DNA from: Cladocopium goreaui
Lineage: Eukaryota; Sar; Dinophyceae; Suessiales; Symbiodiniaceae
Reading direction: 5' to 3'
DNA: 64,000 bases
NCBI GenBank assembly: GCA_947184155.2
Contig: CAMXCT020000451.1
Span: 1 to 64,000 of the forward strand
Shown piece by piece: positions 52,995 to 64,000 of this stretch (position 1 is the stretch's first letter; every line of letters begins with the position of its first letter). The translations under genes and the position numbers were made by a program. A model generated the notes under the pieces. The model was not told where the DNA came from. It saw only the letters and a program-made list of their open reading frames with translations, and did no database searches.

Positions 52995-54832
52995 GCAATG
53001 TGGAAAACTCGCCATGCCATTTTGGGGATATAGGGGGGGGGTTATTTGGGTGATATTAACAATAACAGTATTTGGGTGATATTAACAATAACAGTATTTG
53101 GGTGATATAACAAATAATGTGTGGGTCAACTATTAAACTTATATACATGCAATAATATATAATAATATTCAACACAACATTTGCACTTGGGCTTTAGTAT
53201 TGAATTGGGGTCTACCACATTACTCATGCGTTCATTCACATTTACAACATAGAGCCATCGATGGGGAAATCTTGAATCCACACGAGACCAAGACCACATG
53301 TTTTGCACCGCACTATGCGGAGGATTGCTTGTCCCATCCCGTCCCATTTATTTCACGAGACCGTCGTGATTAGCGAGTATGATACTCATAATATGGGATG
53401 TGTATATTCATCTACATAATCAAACACTATTAATTATCATGTACTTTGTGCATTCATGATGCAATCTTTAGACACCGCTACTTCTTTTGGTGAGACATTG
53501 TCAGACATCTTCTCATATATCCTATGGCATTGTACGTTTCAGAAGAGGAAGAAAGCGAGATGCAGCAACCCCACTGAACATTCCATCATATTAAATATAT
53601 TAAATATATTAAATATATTAAATATAAACCATATCCAATCCAATGATCCAATTCCCTTTGATAAATCTACGTCGCTTCAAGGCTCAGCCAGGTCAGCACA
53701 TGTCAATCCGCGCTTGCAGAATCTCAGCGATATTCAACTATGGTACATAAAGTTGTGTAGTGTAGTATTAATATATGATTGCTATTATGTTAAACTGTAA
53801 CAAGGATGACAGATAAGACTAACTACTATTAACTTACATATGGTGAATTATAATTATTATATATACTGTAAATACTGTATGATCTACACAGATGTACGAT
53901 GCTGGTATGAGCAGCTTCAGCTTTCCCATTGGATTACAATCTTGACGGAGACACTCTGGTGACGCCCAAGGCTCTCTGGACATTCGTTGGCTCGTGCCTT
54001 GCATTGCGCCCACTGCTTAGAGGCAGGTCTCAGTGGCCTGGCCGTGATGAAATGTAGTGCAATGTAGGGTAGGGTAGCTGTAGTGAATGTGTAGTGTATT
54101 GTAGCGAAGTGTACTGCCATGTGGTGTAGTGAAGTGTAGCGAAGTTTATCGCGATGCAATGTGGTGTAGTGAAATGTATTGTACTCTATGTAATGGAATG
54201 CAGTATAGTGCAATGCACATCCCCGTTCGAATTTCAACTACAGAATGGGAGGCCTTGTGCCCCGTTTCAAGGGCATTTCCGGGCTTAAATTAAGATGAAA
54301 AAATGGGGATGGGCCAGACATTTTGTACCCACAGCTTGGGAATTGCATTTTATAAGTTTTCAACGTTTCAGTAGTTGAAAGACCTTTAAAAATCGAAAAT
54401 CATTTTGTAGCAAGATAATTTCCCCATCGGAAAACAACATGTAAAAAACCAATCTCATTTTGTAGCAAGGGAAGTTGCCCTTCGGAAGTGTTCCCTTCAA
54501 GTAACCTGATGATAAAAACATATAAAAACCAATCTTCATTTTGTAGTGGTGGAATCTCCCCTTCAAGTAACCTCATGATAAAAACCAGTCTTCATTTTGT
54601 AGCAGTATCATGTTGCCATTTTCCGTAATCCTTTGGAGGTTGAGAAGCCATCATTTTATAATGGCTGAGGTTAGGAATTTTAAGACTTTGGTACAAAATG
54701 AGGGTCTCGACCCCATAGGTGAAATTCAAACCGGGATCAATGCACATGTATACATGTCCTTATTGCAATCACCCCTCGCTCCCATGCAAGTGCATCCCCA
54801 CGATGGGGTGTGGTGTGGATTCATTTCCACAG
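52995..54832. other. Intron or spacer with tandem repeats
   Basis: 53042-53121: three copies of a 26-bp unit (gtatttgggtgatattaacaataaca). 53588-53626: (aaatatatta)n. 54040-54215: irregular gtagtgaagtgta repeats. 54395-54605: about four diverged 60-70 bp units (cattttgtagca ... cccttcaagtaacct). No gene. Confidence 0.6.
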
Positions 54833-54939
54833 GAGCAAAGGCTACTCCCTCCAGGACCGGTCTGCCGTGCCCTGTGCCTAAGCGATGGAAGTTCCCGCTA
54901 TGGAAGTTCCTCTGGAATTTTCTAACAGCTTTTGTTCAG
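54833..54939 (+). CDS. Candidate exon, unknown protein
   Basis: Acceptor TTTCCACAG|G and donor GTTCAG|GTTGGC. The frame open throughout reads AKATPSRTGLPCPVPKRWKF then PLWKFLWNFLTAFVQ. Other frames stop early. Not recognised. Confidence 0.35.
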
Positions 54940-55047
54940 GTTGGCAACATGGCGACCATGGCACGTTGATTTTCTGTTGTATAATCTCTATGTCCACCGT
55001 GTCCATAGTATATCCCTCCGCTCTCACTATCACTGGTGAGCTCTTAG

Positions 55048-55117
55048 CCTCACTTCTGACCGACGTTGGTGGCTCAGACCCAAGCCGCAGACGGGAGGGC
55101 CGGCGCGGTTGCAAAAG
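55048..55117 (+). CDS. Candidate exon, unknown protein
   Basis: GC-rich 70-nt island between CTTAG|C and AAAAG|GTTTTG, reading ASLLTDVGGSDPSRRREGRR then GCK. Weak splice sites; low confidence. Confidence 0.25.
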
Positions 55118-55933
55118 GTTTTGCTTGATGAAGGACTGGGGAGAGGTTGGGGTGAAAGCCGGGTAGACTGGTGAACATACATTAGTCTTTTGGGAGGTTC
55201 ATTTATCATTTATATAATTACCATGATTTACCCATGCTTGATCATTTTAGTGGGTTTCTCTATATCATGGCCTGGAAGCTGAAGATCAAGCCATCTAGTA
55301 TAGTTGTTGGAACCTGAGCCTGAATCGGATTGAGTTTCAGCATTTCAGCATTATGTTGTATTTATGTTATAATTATTTTATAACATTTTATAACTATTTT
55401 ATATCATATTATATTAATATTATATTGATATTATATTAATATTATCACTTTGTCACATTACCTTTTAATTATGTTGTCGATGTTATAATCATGTTATATT
55501 GTTGTATTATTTTGTAGAATATGAGAGTTGGTTGCTTTCAAAAACACTTGCCCCTTTCATCTCCGTCATTACAAAGATCATTTGCGCCGGATGGTACACA
55601 TCGGGTTTACGGGGAACATCAACATCAACATCAACATTTCAAGAAGCCCACATATCTCCAGTTGAAACAGATGGCCTGCAGTAGGCCAGATATCTACATC
55701 GCCCAGACAGCATGGCACTTTACTTTGTTTGCTGGGAATGGTTCATCGGGGTGATCGCGATCCCTTCTCTCGCTATTCATGTTTACATATGTTTACATGA
55801 CGGATATGGCTGACCCTAGGTGTCTTTGGCTTCGTCCGAAACTTCCACCATCTTCCACCCAAGCAATCAATGCTTAAACTGGTGGTTTGGGGTTTGGATT
55901 CTCTGGATCCCCAATCCCCAATCTAAACTGCAG

Positions 55934-55989
55934 GAGCGCGTCCTTCGCCTCCTGTCCTTGCCCACTGCACCCTGGCACAGCGCGTACGG
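55934..55989 (+). CDS. Candidate microexon, unknown protein
   Basis: Acceptor CTGCAG|G and donor TACGG|GTGTGT enclose 56 nt reading ERVLRLLSLPTAPWHSAY. Not recognised. Confidence 0.35.
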
Positions 55990-57852
55990 GTGTGTTAATC
56001 GAAGCCTAGCCACCACATGGTTTGCCATATGTTCGTGGTGAAACTCCAGGTAGGCTCCCAAATGACCATGCAGCATGTGTGTATACATATACATAATACA
56101 TATATATATATATATACATACATGGTACGGTGTATGTATATAAATATACAGGTATATATATATACACTGTATATTATAGTTGCATTTATATTATTTGCAT
56201 ATATCTGGATTTGAATGCGCTTCAGACCCAGTTGGCTGTTCAGCTGAGGTATGGGATTGCGGCAGAAAAGATCAGTTGGACTGGAAGTGCTTGGTCAAGC
56301 TTAGCAGGACAGTTGGACATGTCCTGCAGTTCGCCAATTGCCTGGTCGGTGCGTTCAATCCAGCCAATGGACCTGTCACACCCACAGGAAAACCTTGTGT
56401 GCTTCCCTTAGCCAGGAATTTCTATTAAGATATCGCTTGGAGTGCAGTCAGGTGTGCCAGCCACTAGGTCATATAGTTATCTTGTAGGCCTCTAGACATG
56501 AATATCTGCAGAATCCATTACATACATACACATACATACATATAAACATACATAATAGGTGTATAATTATATATATACAGATGATTATATTAATTATGCA
56601 TATAATTATATATACATATGCATATGCATATAATATTTGACGTATGTAATGCATATGTTATAGTACATAAATACACCTAAGTGCTTGCTGGTCACAGGCC
56701 TGGCTGGTGGTTGGTGCACGTGTGGCTTTACCTGGCACCGACAGGCCATGGCACATGGCGGCGGGAAGAAATCCGTGCGAGAGATGGAGATAAATTGTGC
56801 ATTTAAGATCATTTAATGGGATTTAGTTCGATTTAGTGGGTTTTAGTTTGATTCAATGGGATTTAATAGGGTACAAGACTATCAAAACTAGAGGACCTAG
56901 TGGGATTTAATGGCACTTATCAGCAAAAATGGTGATTTGCTGGATTTTAACGGGATTTAATTAATTAATGCTGTTCGATGGGACTTAATGGAATTTCACC
57001 AGCAAGAAAAGCGATATAATTGGGATATTTTAGTTGGATATTATACCAGAAATATGATAGTTGGGCGTCTCTGAAAATGGGGTAGTACAGCCCCCAATTG
57101 GTAATTTCTTTTGGGGAAAACGATGCTTAGCCAGTGAATGGAATGAGGTACCATATTTTCAGACAAACTCCCATGGTTTCTGGTGGGAAATTCCATATGT
57201 TTCCATTATTTCGACTCATTTCCACATTTCCATGATGTTATTTGAAGGGAAGATGTTTCAGGTGTCCATGGATTTTATGGATTTTACCATCAAATATGGG
57301 GTGACATTGAAACCACTTTGGACCTCCATATTTCGTCGGAAGGTCGGAAATCCAATGTGAAGCCGAACACTAGGCTTTCCTGTCTGCTCCGAGCTATGGA
57401 GGTTTTTGGTTATAGCATGAAAAAAACCTAAGCCCCGGTGTGTAGAACCATGGCAGAACCTTGAAATATCTTGAAATGAATGATACCTCGTCAGATGCCC
57501 ATAGGACTTCTCTTTTTGAAACAGCATTTGCAGATATTTGCAGCATTGGAGTCCTACCATCTCCCTCAGTCCTTCTATGGGTTGCAGACCATCGCTACAG
57601 TAGCTCCTTTTTGGGTCCCCAATACCCTTATGCGAAGAGATTCATCGGCAACTGTGGTTCTTATGGGGGCTTCCAAACATTTCTATACTAGACATAGAAT
57701 AACATAGATACCGTTACCGTTTAGATACCGTTTAGATACCTCAGAAAATCTCGGACATATTTACCCACCCAAAAGGACCTGTCGATCCGTTGAGAATCCG
57801 TTGGTACCCCTGGCCACCCATGTTGGGTCGCCCTGGCCACCGCTTCGCGAAG
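55990..57852. other. Spacer with short repeats and one protein-like island
   Basis: 56206-56420 is a GC-richer island with two competing open frames (LNALQTQLAVQLR; DQLDWKCLVKLSRTVGHVLQ). 56085-56180 and 56520-56650 are TATA/TACA microsatellite. 56790-57010 repeats gggatttaatg irregularly. No gene assigned. Confidence 0.4.
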
Positions 57853-57960
57853 GTCAGAAGTATCACTTGTTGTCGACACTGTCTGAAGCCCAGACGCGCC
57901 GCAACAGAGCGGCGCGGCTGTGGAGACCTGCGGAAAGTGTCCGCATGTTCATGTCGCAGA
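57853..57960 (+). CDS. Candidate exon, unknown basic protein
   Basis: Acceptor CGCGAAG|G, then GQKYHLLSTLSEAQTRRNRA and ARLWRPAESVRMFMS. The donor is unclear (a GA site at about 57960 or GT at 57967). GC-rich against AT-rich flanks. Not recognised. Confidence 0.4.
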
Positions 57961-58591
57961 GTTACATGTGTATATATATATACGTAGGTATAGTTACATA
58001 TATATATACATATATTTATGTAGATTATGTAGTATGTAGACTTATATATACATGTATAGACGTGCACCTCAGATTATGAAGCACGAAAGATGATGATGAG
58101 AGCAACAACTGGTTTTATACCCTTTGCATTGATTCATGTCATGGATTTTCCATCGCATTCTCAGCTTACTTTTCTACCAAGCCGCAAGTTGGTTGTCTCC
58201 GGCGACTTAGAGTCAAGAGTCACATCCCCGCATTCGCATGTCGACTTCAACCAGCTTCAACTTGCATGTGTGGCCCTTACAGCCAGATGTATATAGCTTA
58301 AAAAAATCTTTAAACTACATAGAGATTGTGGTAGAAGTATTCTATTGACATCAAAGCATTTTTGGGGGTGTGTAGTAATTAATTTAGTCTCATTTGGAAG
58401 AGGGACACTGTCAGTAATGTTGAAAGGCTGGACCTATATTAACAAATAATGCTTTTCACGCACGTTGAAGCTGAGGTCATTTTGGCTAGGCCTTGCTTAT
58501 GTGCTTTTCCCACTGAACCTCCTGGTTTATGGCCTCAATGCCCCTTGGCGTCGGATATTGGCCGAGTATCTCCAAACACACACTCTGGAAG

Positions 58592-58804
58592 TGTGAAATG
58601 CAGCAAACATCCAAGAAACAGCATGTGTTCTACCTCCAGGATTGGCATCAATTGATTCAAACATCCTTTGATGCTACGGTCCACGTACAGCTTTTGCAGA
58701 CTCTTGAGGACTACACAGATGTGGAGTTGGACGCCAAGAACGAACGCCTTGGCCTTGAGAACCAGCTTTGGGCATGGGACGCCCATGCTACCAGATTACT
58801 TGTT
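58592..58804 (+). CDS. Candidate exon, unknown protein
   Basis: The longest candidate exon of this region: CEMQQTSKKQHVFYLQDWHQ, LIQTSFDATVHVQLLQTLED, YTDVELDAKNERLGLENQLW and AWDAHATRLL, ending at a good donor TTGTT|GTATGT. The bases just upstream read LVYGLNAPWRRILAEYLQTH in another frame and are also protein-like, so the exon may start further left with a frame break. Not recognised. Confidence 0.5.
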
Positions 58805-59235
58805 GTATGTCCATCTAATATGCATTTTTTTTTTCATATGTATATATATATATATACATACATACTGTATACTATATTATACTATATTCTATATACTGTA
58901 TAATATGTGTATATAATTATATAATATATAACTATGATTGTTATTACTTCACATTCTATGCTCACTTGGCGGCTTGAAACAATCGTGTACCATGGTAGTT
59001 GCCTTAAATGACCCATGCCGGGATTTCCCTACAACCAGCGACTGAGGCAAAGGGAACTTCATGTATGGTGCCAAATGCAGCTCCGAGCAACTGAAGGTGC
59101 CAACCATGCACAGTAGCAGGTGGAGCCTGAAACAAAGCTGACAACAGAGGATAAATGTGAAGAAACACAGGTGATCTTTCTTTGGAATAGGATTGATGTC
59201 ATACATATGACATCTCTTTACATCCTATCTTTCAG

Positions 59236-59425
59236 CAAAATAAGTTCCACAAAAAGTGTGGCCTTGAAGATTTTTCAGCTGACAGGAGTTGCCGCGGATG
59301 ATCGTGATGCTGAATGTTGTGCCGATCATTGCCATTTGGATGATCAACTGCTGGAATCTGCTGGGATGTGGATCCTCTTTGAGATGATGTATCCACGGGA
59401 CTGCTTTACTCAACATCCTCTATAA
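59236..59425 (+). CDS. Candidate exon, frame uncertain
   Basis: Acceptor CTATCTTTCAG|C; one frame reads VALKIFQLTGVAADDRDAEC then HCHLDDQLLESAGMWILFEM and stops at 59423. A hydrophobic alternative frame exists. Not recognised. Confidence 0.25.
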
Positions 59426-60653
59426 TTACGTCTAAATAACATTAAATAACAGGGCTGGCATCCACGGCCGTACCTGTCCGTACGTTGTCCTAAATTCCCA
59501 GCCACTGAAATGTACATTATCCAATTGCCCACGGAATTGGTCACCAGACTTGAGGAAATCAGACACCAGGCCATTGCCTTGTGACTCGCACTTGCTTGGA
59601 ACATCTTGGAACTATCAGTTGGTTTGTCACTGCTGAGATTCGGCTGGGATGCAGTGACACCCCACGGACTTGTGACGATGCGTATCCTTTGGTGTTTTTG
59701 GTTGATCTTCTATGCATTTGTACATCCCCTTGCGCAAGGCCTTGAATAGTCTTAATTAACAGGGAATTCCATCTTACATATATAACTATATATATACATA
59801 TAGAGAGAGAGAGAGACGATATAGGGAGAGAGACAATGGATATAGATATAGATATAGATACAGATATAGATATAGATATAGATATAGATCTGATGATAAT
59901 TGCATACATATGCATTCATGCATGGTGCTTACATACTCATTTACATACATACCGGTGTATACATATACAACCCGGCGGAATTTTTACCGTCCGCATAAGT
60001 ATCACAAATTCATGGTTTCGCCACAGCGAAACGTCAATTTTGATGCAAAAAAATGGGTCTCCGAACTTGAGGGTTTAACTTTTGCTGCGACAAGTCCTCA
60101 ATGTTTTTTGTTCTCCAAGAAGCATACATATATATATATACTCTCTGTCTATATATATATGTATATATGTTATATACATATATATAAATATATATTATAT
60201 AAGTTACTGCGGTGGCTCCGCCTGCCAGACGACCTGTGACCCCTGGATGGATATATATATATATATATATACTCTCTTCCTATATATATATATATATGTA
60301 TATATGTTATATACACCCCACCCCACCCCACCCCACCCCAACGTAGCATCACGTATGTGTGGAAGGTGCAGAAGAACGGGCAGTAGCGTAGCATCACGTA
60401 TGTGTGGAAGTGTGAATGAACGTTAACATCCCACCCCACCCCACCCCACCCCAAACGTAGCATCACGTATGTGTGGAAGGTGCAGAAGAACGGGCAGTAG
60501 CGTAGCATCACGTATGTGTGGAAGTGTGAATGAACGTTAACATCCCACCCCACCCCACCCCACCCCATAAAAAACTATGCGTTTTGCTGGACGGTAAAAA
60601 TTCCGTCAGCATATACATATATATATATATATTATATTCCCTGCTGCTTGAAG
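59426..60653. other. Repeat-rich spacer with inverted repeat pair
   Basis: 59800-59890: (GA)n and (GATATA)n. Inverted repeats cggaatttttaccgtc (59975-59990) and gacggtaaaaattccg (about 60590-60605) enclose about 630 bp. Inside, a unit of about 120 bp (cacgtatgtgtggaag, gtgcagaagaacgggcagtag, flanked by CACCC runs) occurs twice at 60314-60550, with a third partial CACCC run. Confidence 0.6.
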
Positions 60654-60745
60654 ACGAACCAGCCAAGGTCCTTGCATTAGTTAGCGGCCAGTGGCTGGCG
60701 CTGGCCATCTGGCTCCCAACCTGCTTCGCAGCGGGGGAATCCTAG
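60654..60745 (+). CDS. Candidate terminal exon, unknown protein
   Basis: GC-rich island reading EPAKVLALVSGQWLALAIWL then PTCFAAGES, ending TAG 60743-60745. The hydrophobic middle could be a membrane segment. Acceptor CTTGAAG|A is weak. Could be the last exon of a split gene across 45-60.7 kb. Confidence 0.35.
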
Positions 60746-61145
60746 GGGAGGATCGGTGGAGATGTCCTTTTTCCCTTCAAACAACGCAGAAAGATGGGTG
60801 GTTTTTGAAGTGAACAGGTCCTTGGAAGCCTTGATGTTGGAACAATTCGGAACACTACCACAGTTTCAATCATTTTCCAGTTGGTGTTGATGCATGTTGA
60901 TGCTTTGAACCTATCAAGCAACTTGCACGAGTTCATGCAAGCTGCATGGGGTCATTGTATGCTCTGCGGAGTGCACAGGGGGTGAAAGCTAGTAAGTCAA
61001 AACGCGGAGTCGCTGCTATCTTTTTGCTGCAAAACGTTTGGGCCAAACTACGGCCGGTATGTGAAGTGTGAAACACTATGGCAAAAACATGCAACCACCA
61101 TTGACAACCGACATGTAGCACTCACATCCCTAAAAGAGTATGTTG
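60746..61145. other. 3' flank of element C
   Basis: Should hold the 3' untranslated part and perhaps LTR of element C (minus strand), but the partner LTR is outside the window, so no boundary can be drawn. No other gene seen. Confidence 0.4.
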
Positions 61146-64000
61146 CTACTTCTGTGCTTGTCGGTTGACGGCGAATTTCTCTTTACGGCGCTGCCGCTGC
61201 TCTTTCCTCAGGCGCTGCCTGTGAGCTTCCAAGGCTGCTTCCTTGGGAGTCTCCTTAAGAGACAGTCGCTGGCTTTGACAGAACTCCTCCCACAAGAGGT
61301 TTCTCATGCTTTTGGTTAATCCATCAGCATATTGTCGATGGGTTGGAACCCATTTGAGCACGAACATGTCCTGTTCCAGAAAGTCACGAGCCACCATCAG
61401 GTCTAACATCGTTTGTCGTTCTGCTGGGATCTGACCTGTGGTCTGCAAGTGATCATACAGGCTTTTCGCATCTGTAACGACATACCCTTTTACTTTCAAC
61501 TCCTTCCGCCAATCGGCACTGAGCCTGAATGGTCCGTCCCAGAGCATCTGGAGTAAAAGGCGATTGTACAGGTGCCTGTCAATGGCGACGCTGAGTGATG
61601 CTGATTCAGCGGCCATACTTGATCTCACCACCCTTGTAGACTTCGTGGTGTTGAAGTCGATTGCGATGGCAGGGCGCGGCCCGTGAAGTGCATCTTCTGA
61701 AGTCATGAAGTGCACATTGCCAAGTTGGGATTTTCCATCCTTTTCCTTTCCCAAGCTTGCATCGAAGTAACTGACCATGCATGGTCGTTCTCCTTTCTTA
61801 AGATCCAACTTTGGATACTTGAGGTTTGCTCGGCCGCTAGCCGCCTCATTCAGGATTTTCTGGTGTAGCTTCACCGCATCCTGAAAGTCCTGGTATGTAG
61901 CTCCTGATACCCTTTGAGCCAACTTGCTGATTTCATACAGCACATGTGGCATCACTTGCTGAGCGGGCCATCGAAGCCGCATGACCAGTTGCCGATATTT
62001 AGTCAAGTCTTCGGGGCTCAACATTATGTCGGCTGACTGTTTGATCATTTCTGGCACCTTGATCTCCTCGATGTATGTTCTCATGGAACCGATCAGGACG
62101 TCTCCATCCATCTTCATTTCTACACCGAGAAAAGTCATGGGAATTTGTTGCCATGCCTTTATGTTGAAGATCCCGTTGATCTGTTCTTTGAGCGCTTTGA
62201 ATCTGGGATCGTCGGCTGCTCCCATCAACAGGCCGTCATCCACGTGTAGGCATAATATCGCCCACGTTCCAGTTGAGTCGGCCGCAGCAAAAGTTGCTTT
62301 TGCGATGCTCAACTCCTGTAGTGGTGTTTTGGCCAAACTCTTGATGGCTTTCAAATACCACAATCTTGGTGCTTCCGTAAGCCCGTAGGCACTTTTCAGA
62401 ATCTGTAGGAGTTCACCTCCTGAGATCGTGCCCATACCCTCCGTCGTGGGTAGTCCTTCCTGAGGTGCCCGGACGAAAATACGTCGTTCTGTAGCTTCCC
62501 CAGAAAGAAATGCCGTGGTGATATCGAACGCCCATGTCGTCCATCCCCTTGCTTGGGAGATCCCTTTTGCCATCCTTGTTGCCACAGGGGATGTGGTAGG
62601 TGCGTCCGTTCGAAACTGTCCAAGTCCTGGGTCCCGATGTCCAGGTACCACAAGACGACTCTTGGCTAGTAGTGGTAGGGCTGCGCTCTGCGCTTTGTTT
62701 ACCCTCACCATTCGGAGTGGTGCCTTGAAGACCTGATGTTTTGGTACTGTCTTTTCTTCTTCTCGAGTGACCTTTCTGACAACCTTGTTGTCAATCCACT
62801 GTTGCCACTCCTTTCTGTCTGACTCTCGGAAGGCAGCTTGCTCTTCCTGGTTAAACCATTTAGGATCCAACTCCTTCCCATTCTGGCGCAGCCTGAGCAA
62901 CATAACTTCTTGGACCAAAATGTCCTTGATTTCTTCTGTCCATAGCGTCTCAAAGGAACACCGCTCTTGTTCCGTCAGGAACGCCTTGTAAATTCCGGTC
63001 GGCAGTTCTATGTACGTGGCATGTAACTTGCCGGCAGCCTTGCTGTTGCGAATCAGCATGGTCATGCCTCTCCAGTAGAATCCGGCTTTTCTCCTGGGAT
63101 TCTTCCTGACATCTTGCTCGTTTTCCTCTACCACGTATGCATCCTTGGGATCTTCTCCTATCAAGATTGATAATCTCGATCTACTCACCAGTTTGGGTGG
63201 TCTCATGAGCTTCTTTCTTGGCTGCCTGTGTATGCGCGCCGCGCTGACTGGCAAACCTGTCAACTTCCTCAGAACTTCCAGCTCATATCTTGACACCCAT
63301 TCATTGGATGGTCCTCCTTCACTGGCGGCAGCCATTGCTTGAACAATCCAGGATGCATTGATTCTCTGTCTCTTATTGGGCAGCGTCTCTTCTTCCGCAG
63401 CCATTCTTTTCTTGATGCTCAGTGGTACATCATCCATGAGAAACCTTCTACGTCTCTCTTCTCCAAGCTGATCCCATTCCTGCCGCGCTGCTTCTTGGAC
63501 ACTGTCCAGATCGTGATCCTCGGGCACCGGTACTTCATGAGGTTCCACCTCCATTCTTCCTGGTGCTTCCGTGTCGTCCAAGATGCTTGGTTCGTATGAT
63601 ATGCTCCTTGCTGCTTCTTCGTTCTTTTCCACTTCTTCGGTCTCCTCGTCAGGCGCTGCCTGTGCTGGCTCACCCGGTTCCTCTCTCATCGGCTCGGCCG
63701 TCGCAGCTTTCTTGGAGTCTCCTTTTCTTCCAGGCTCTGCCTGTTTTCTCTTCCGGGGTGCGACCCGAGGATGCAGCCCTCCTTGCTTCAGCAATCTGCT
63801 GACTGCCTTTGATCCTCTCAACATCTTCCTGGCTGCTTTTCTTTCTTCAGTGTCCGGCGCTGCCGGTTTTCTCCTTCTTGGGCGTCGTGGTGGAGGTTTT
63901 GAAGATCGCAGGTCTTGGTATGTGTTGCTTCGCATGGGGTCACGCAACACACCTTGCAATTCCACCACTTCCTCTCGGACAGGCTCGTTTAGAGCCAGCT
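61146..64000 (-). mobile_element. Copia retrotransposon C, pol 3' part, cut by window edge
   Basis: Opposite orientation to A and B and only distantly similar. The visible part is reverse transcriptase plus RNase H; integrase, gag and 5' LTR must lie beyond 64000. Confidence 0.85.
61146..64000 (-). CDS. pol: Pol of copia element C (partial): reverse transcriptase and RNase H
   Basis: Open without stop from the window edge to TAG 61146-61148 (about 950 codons). Counting from 63968: a basic, charged linker about 1-280 (KPPPRRPRRRKPAAPD); reverse transcriptase about 380-690 with DITTAFLSGEA, SAYGLTEAPRLWYL and HVDD near 574 (copia usually has YVDD; both aspartates present); RNase H about 730-890 with FDASLGKEKDG, SSMAAESASL, TDAKSLYDHL and QYADGLTK, giving the full D-E-D-D set. 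A basic tail ends the protein, without the membrane extension seen in A and B. The frame is intact over its visible length, so the element may be recent. Confidence 0.9.
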   Translation of the reverse strand, partial: LALNEPVREEVVELQGVLRDPMRSNTYQDLRSSKPPPRRPRRRKPAAPDTEERKAARKMLRGSKAVSRLLKQGGLHPRVAPRKRKQAEPGRKGDSKKAATAEPMREEPGEPAQAAPDEETEEVEKNEEAARSISYEPSILDDTEAPGRMEVEPHEVPVPEDHDLDSVQEAARQEWDQLGEERRRRFLMDDVPLSIKKRMAAEEETLPNKRQRINASWIVQAMAAASEGGPSNEWVSRYELEVLRKLTGLPVSAARIHRQPRKKLMRPPKLVSRSRLSILIGEDPKDAYVVEENEQDVRKNPRRKAGFYWRGMTMLIRNSKAAGKLHATYIELPTGIYKAFLTEQERCSFETLWTEEIKDILVQEVMLLRLRQNGKELDPKWFNQEEQAAFRESDRKEWQQWIDNKVVRKVTREEEKTVPKHQVFKAPLRMVRVNKAQSAALPLLAKSRLVVPGHRDPGLGQFRTDAPTTSPVATRMAKGISQARGWTTWAFDITTAFLSGEATERRIFVRAPQEGLPTTEGMGTISGGELLQILKSAYGLTEAPRLWYLKAIKSLAKTPLQELSIAKATFAAADSTGTWAILCLHVDDGLLMGAADDPRFKALKEQINGIFNIKAWQQIPMTFLGVEMKMDGDVLIGSMRTYIEEIKVPEMIKQSADIMLSPEDLTKYRQLVMRLRWPAQQVMPHVLYEISKLAQRVSGATYQDFQDAVKLHQKILNEAASGRANLKYPKLDLKKGERPCMVSYFDASLGKEKDGKSQLGNVHFMTSEDALHGPRPAIAIDFNTTKSTRVVRSSMAAESASLSVAIDRHLYNRLLLQMLWDGPFRLSADWRKELKVKGYVVTDAKSLYDHLQTTGQIPAERQTMLDLMVARDFLEQDMFVLKWVPTHRQYADGLTKSMRNLLWEEFCQSQRLSLKETPKEAALEAHRQRLRKEQRQRRKEKFAVNRQAQK

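Noticed and set aside
60170..60568. Minus-strand frame with tandem GWGGVGWDVNVHSHFHTYV peptide
   Set aside because: It is the translation of a duplicated 120-bp unit with CACCC runs; no start or splice evidence.

Overview
The window looks like nuclear DNA of a dinoflagellate, most likely a symbiodiniacean or close relative. The evidence is very large introns with GT, GC and GA donors and mostly AG|G acceptors, several copia-type retrotransposons, a tyrosine-recombinase retroelement carrying a cytosine-C5 methyltransferase domain, and dense satellites. There are no operons, RNA genes or CRISPR arrays, and I could support no promoters or terminators. Assignments rest on reading translations and motifs by eye; no database search was run.

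Layout. 1-2.8 kb: 3' end of a tyrosine-recombinase (DIRS/Ngaro-like) retroelement with a broken methyltransferase C-terminus, an RNase H domain, a recombinase, and two 313-bp direct repeats. 4.6-15.9 kb: copia element A, nearly intact, with 227/225-bp LTRs, 5-bp target duplication, primer site, Gag with two kinds of zinc finger, protease, a C5-methyltransferase-like domain, integrase, reverse transcriptase, RNase H and a long membrane-spanning C-terminal extension. 15.9-16.1 kb: two 105-bp satellite units. 16.1-25.2 kb: copia element B, same architecture but about 90-bp LTRs and many frame breaks. 25.2-25.4 kb: two more satellite units. A and B sit at the same position of the 105-bp unit and both duplicate CCTGT.

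25.4-28.6 kb is low-complexity DNA and a minisatellite with higher-order structure. From 28.6 to 43.6 kb there is the 3' part of a sodium/solute symporter (SLC5) gene in six phase-compatible exons, including a 10.8-kb intron filled with satellites and holding a dual-specificity-phosphatase-like exon. 44-61 kb is AT-rich DNA with short exon-like segments, probably one or more split host genes I cannot name. 61.1-64 kb (minus strand) is the pol 3' half of a third copia element (C) of another lineage, cut by the window edge.

How parts relate. A and B are relatives at different ages: A has two LTR substitutions and open frames, while B has about four substitutions in 90 bp, a destroyed YVDD and a damaged integrase glutamate codon. 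Features shared by both (methyltransferase-like domain with the PPC motif, post-RNase H membrane segment, primer site resembling a half-tRNA site, integration into one satellite position) are therefore properties of the lineage and are the most interesting content of the window.
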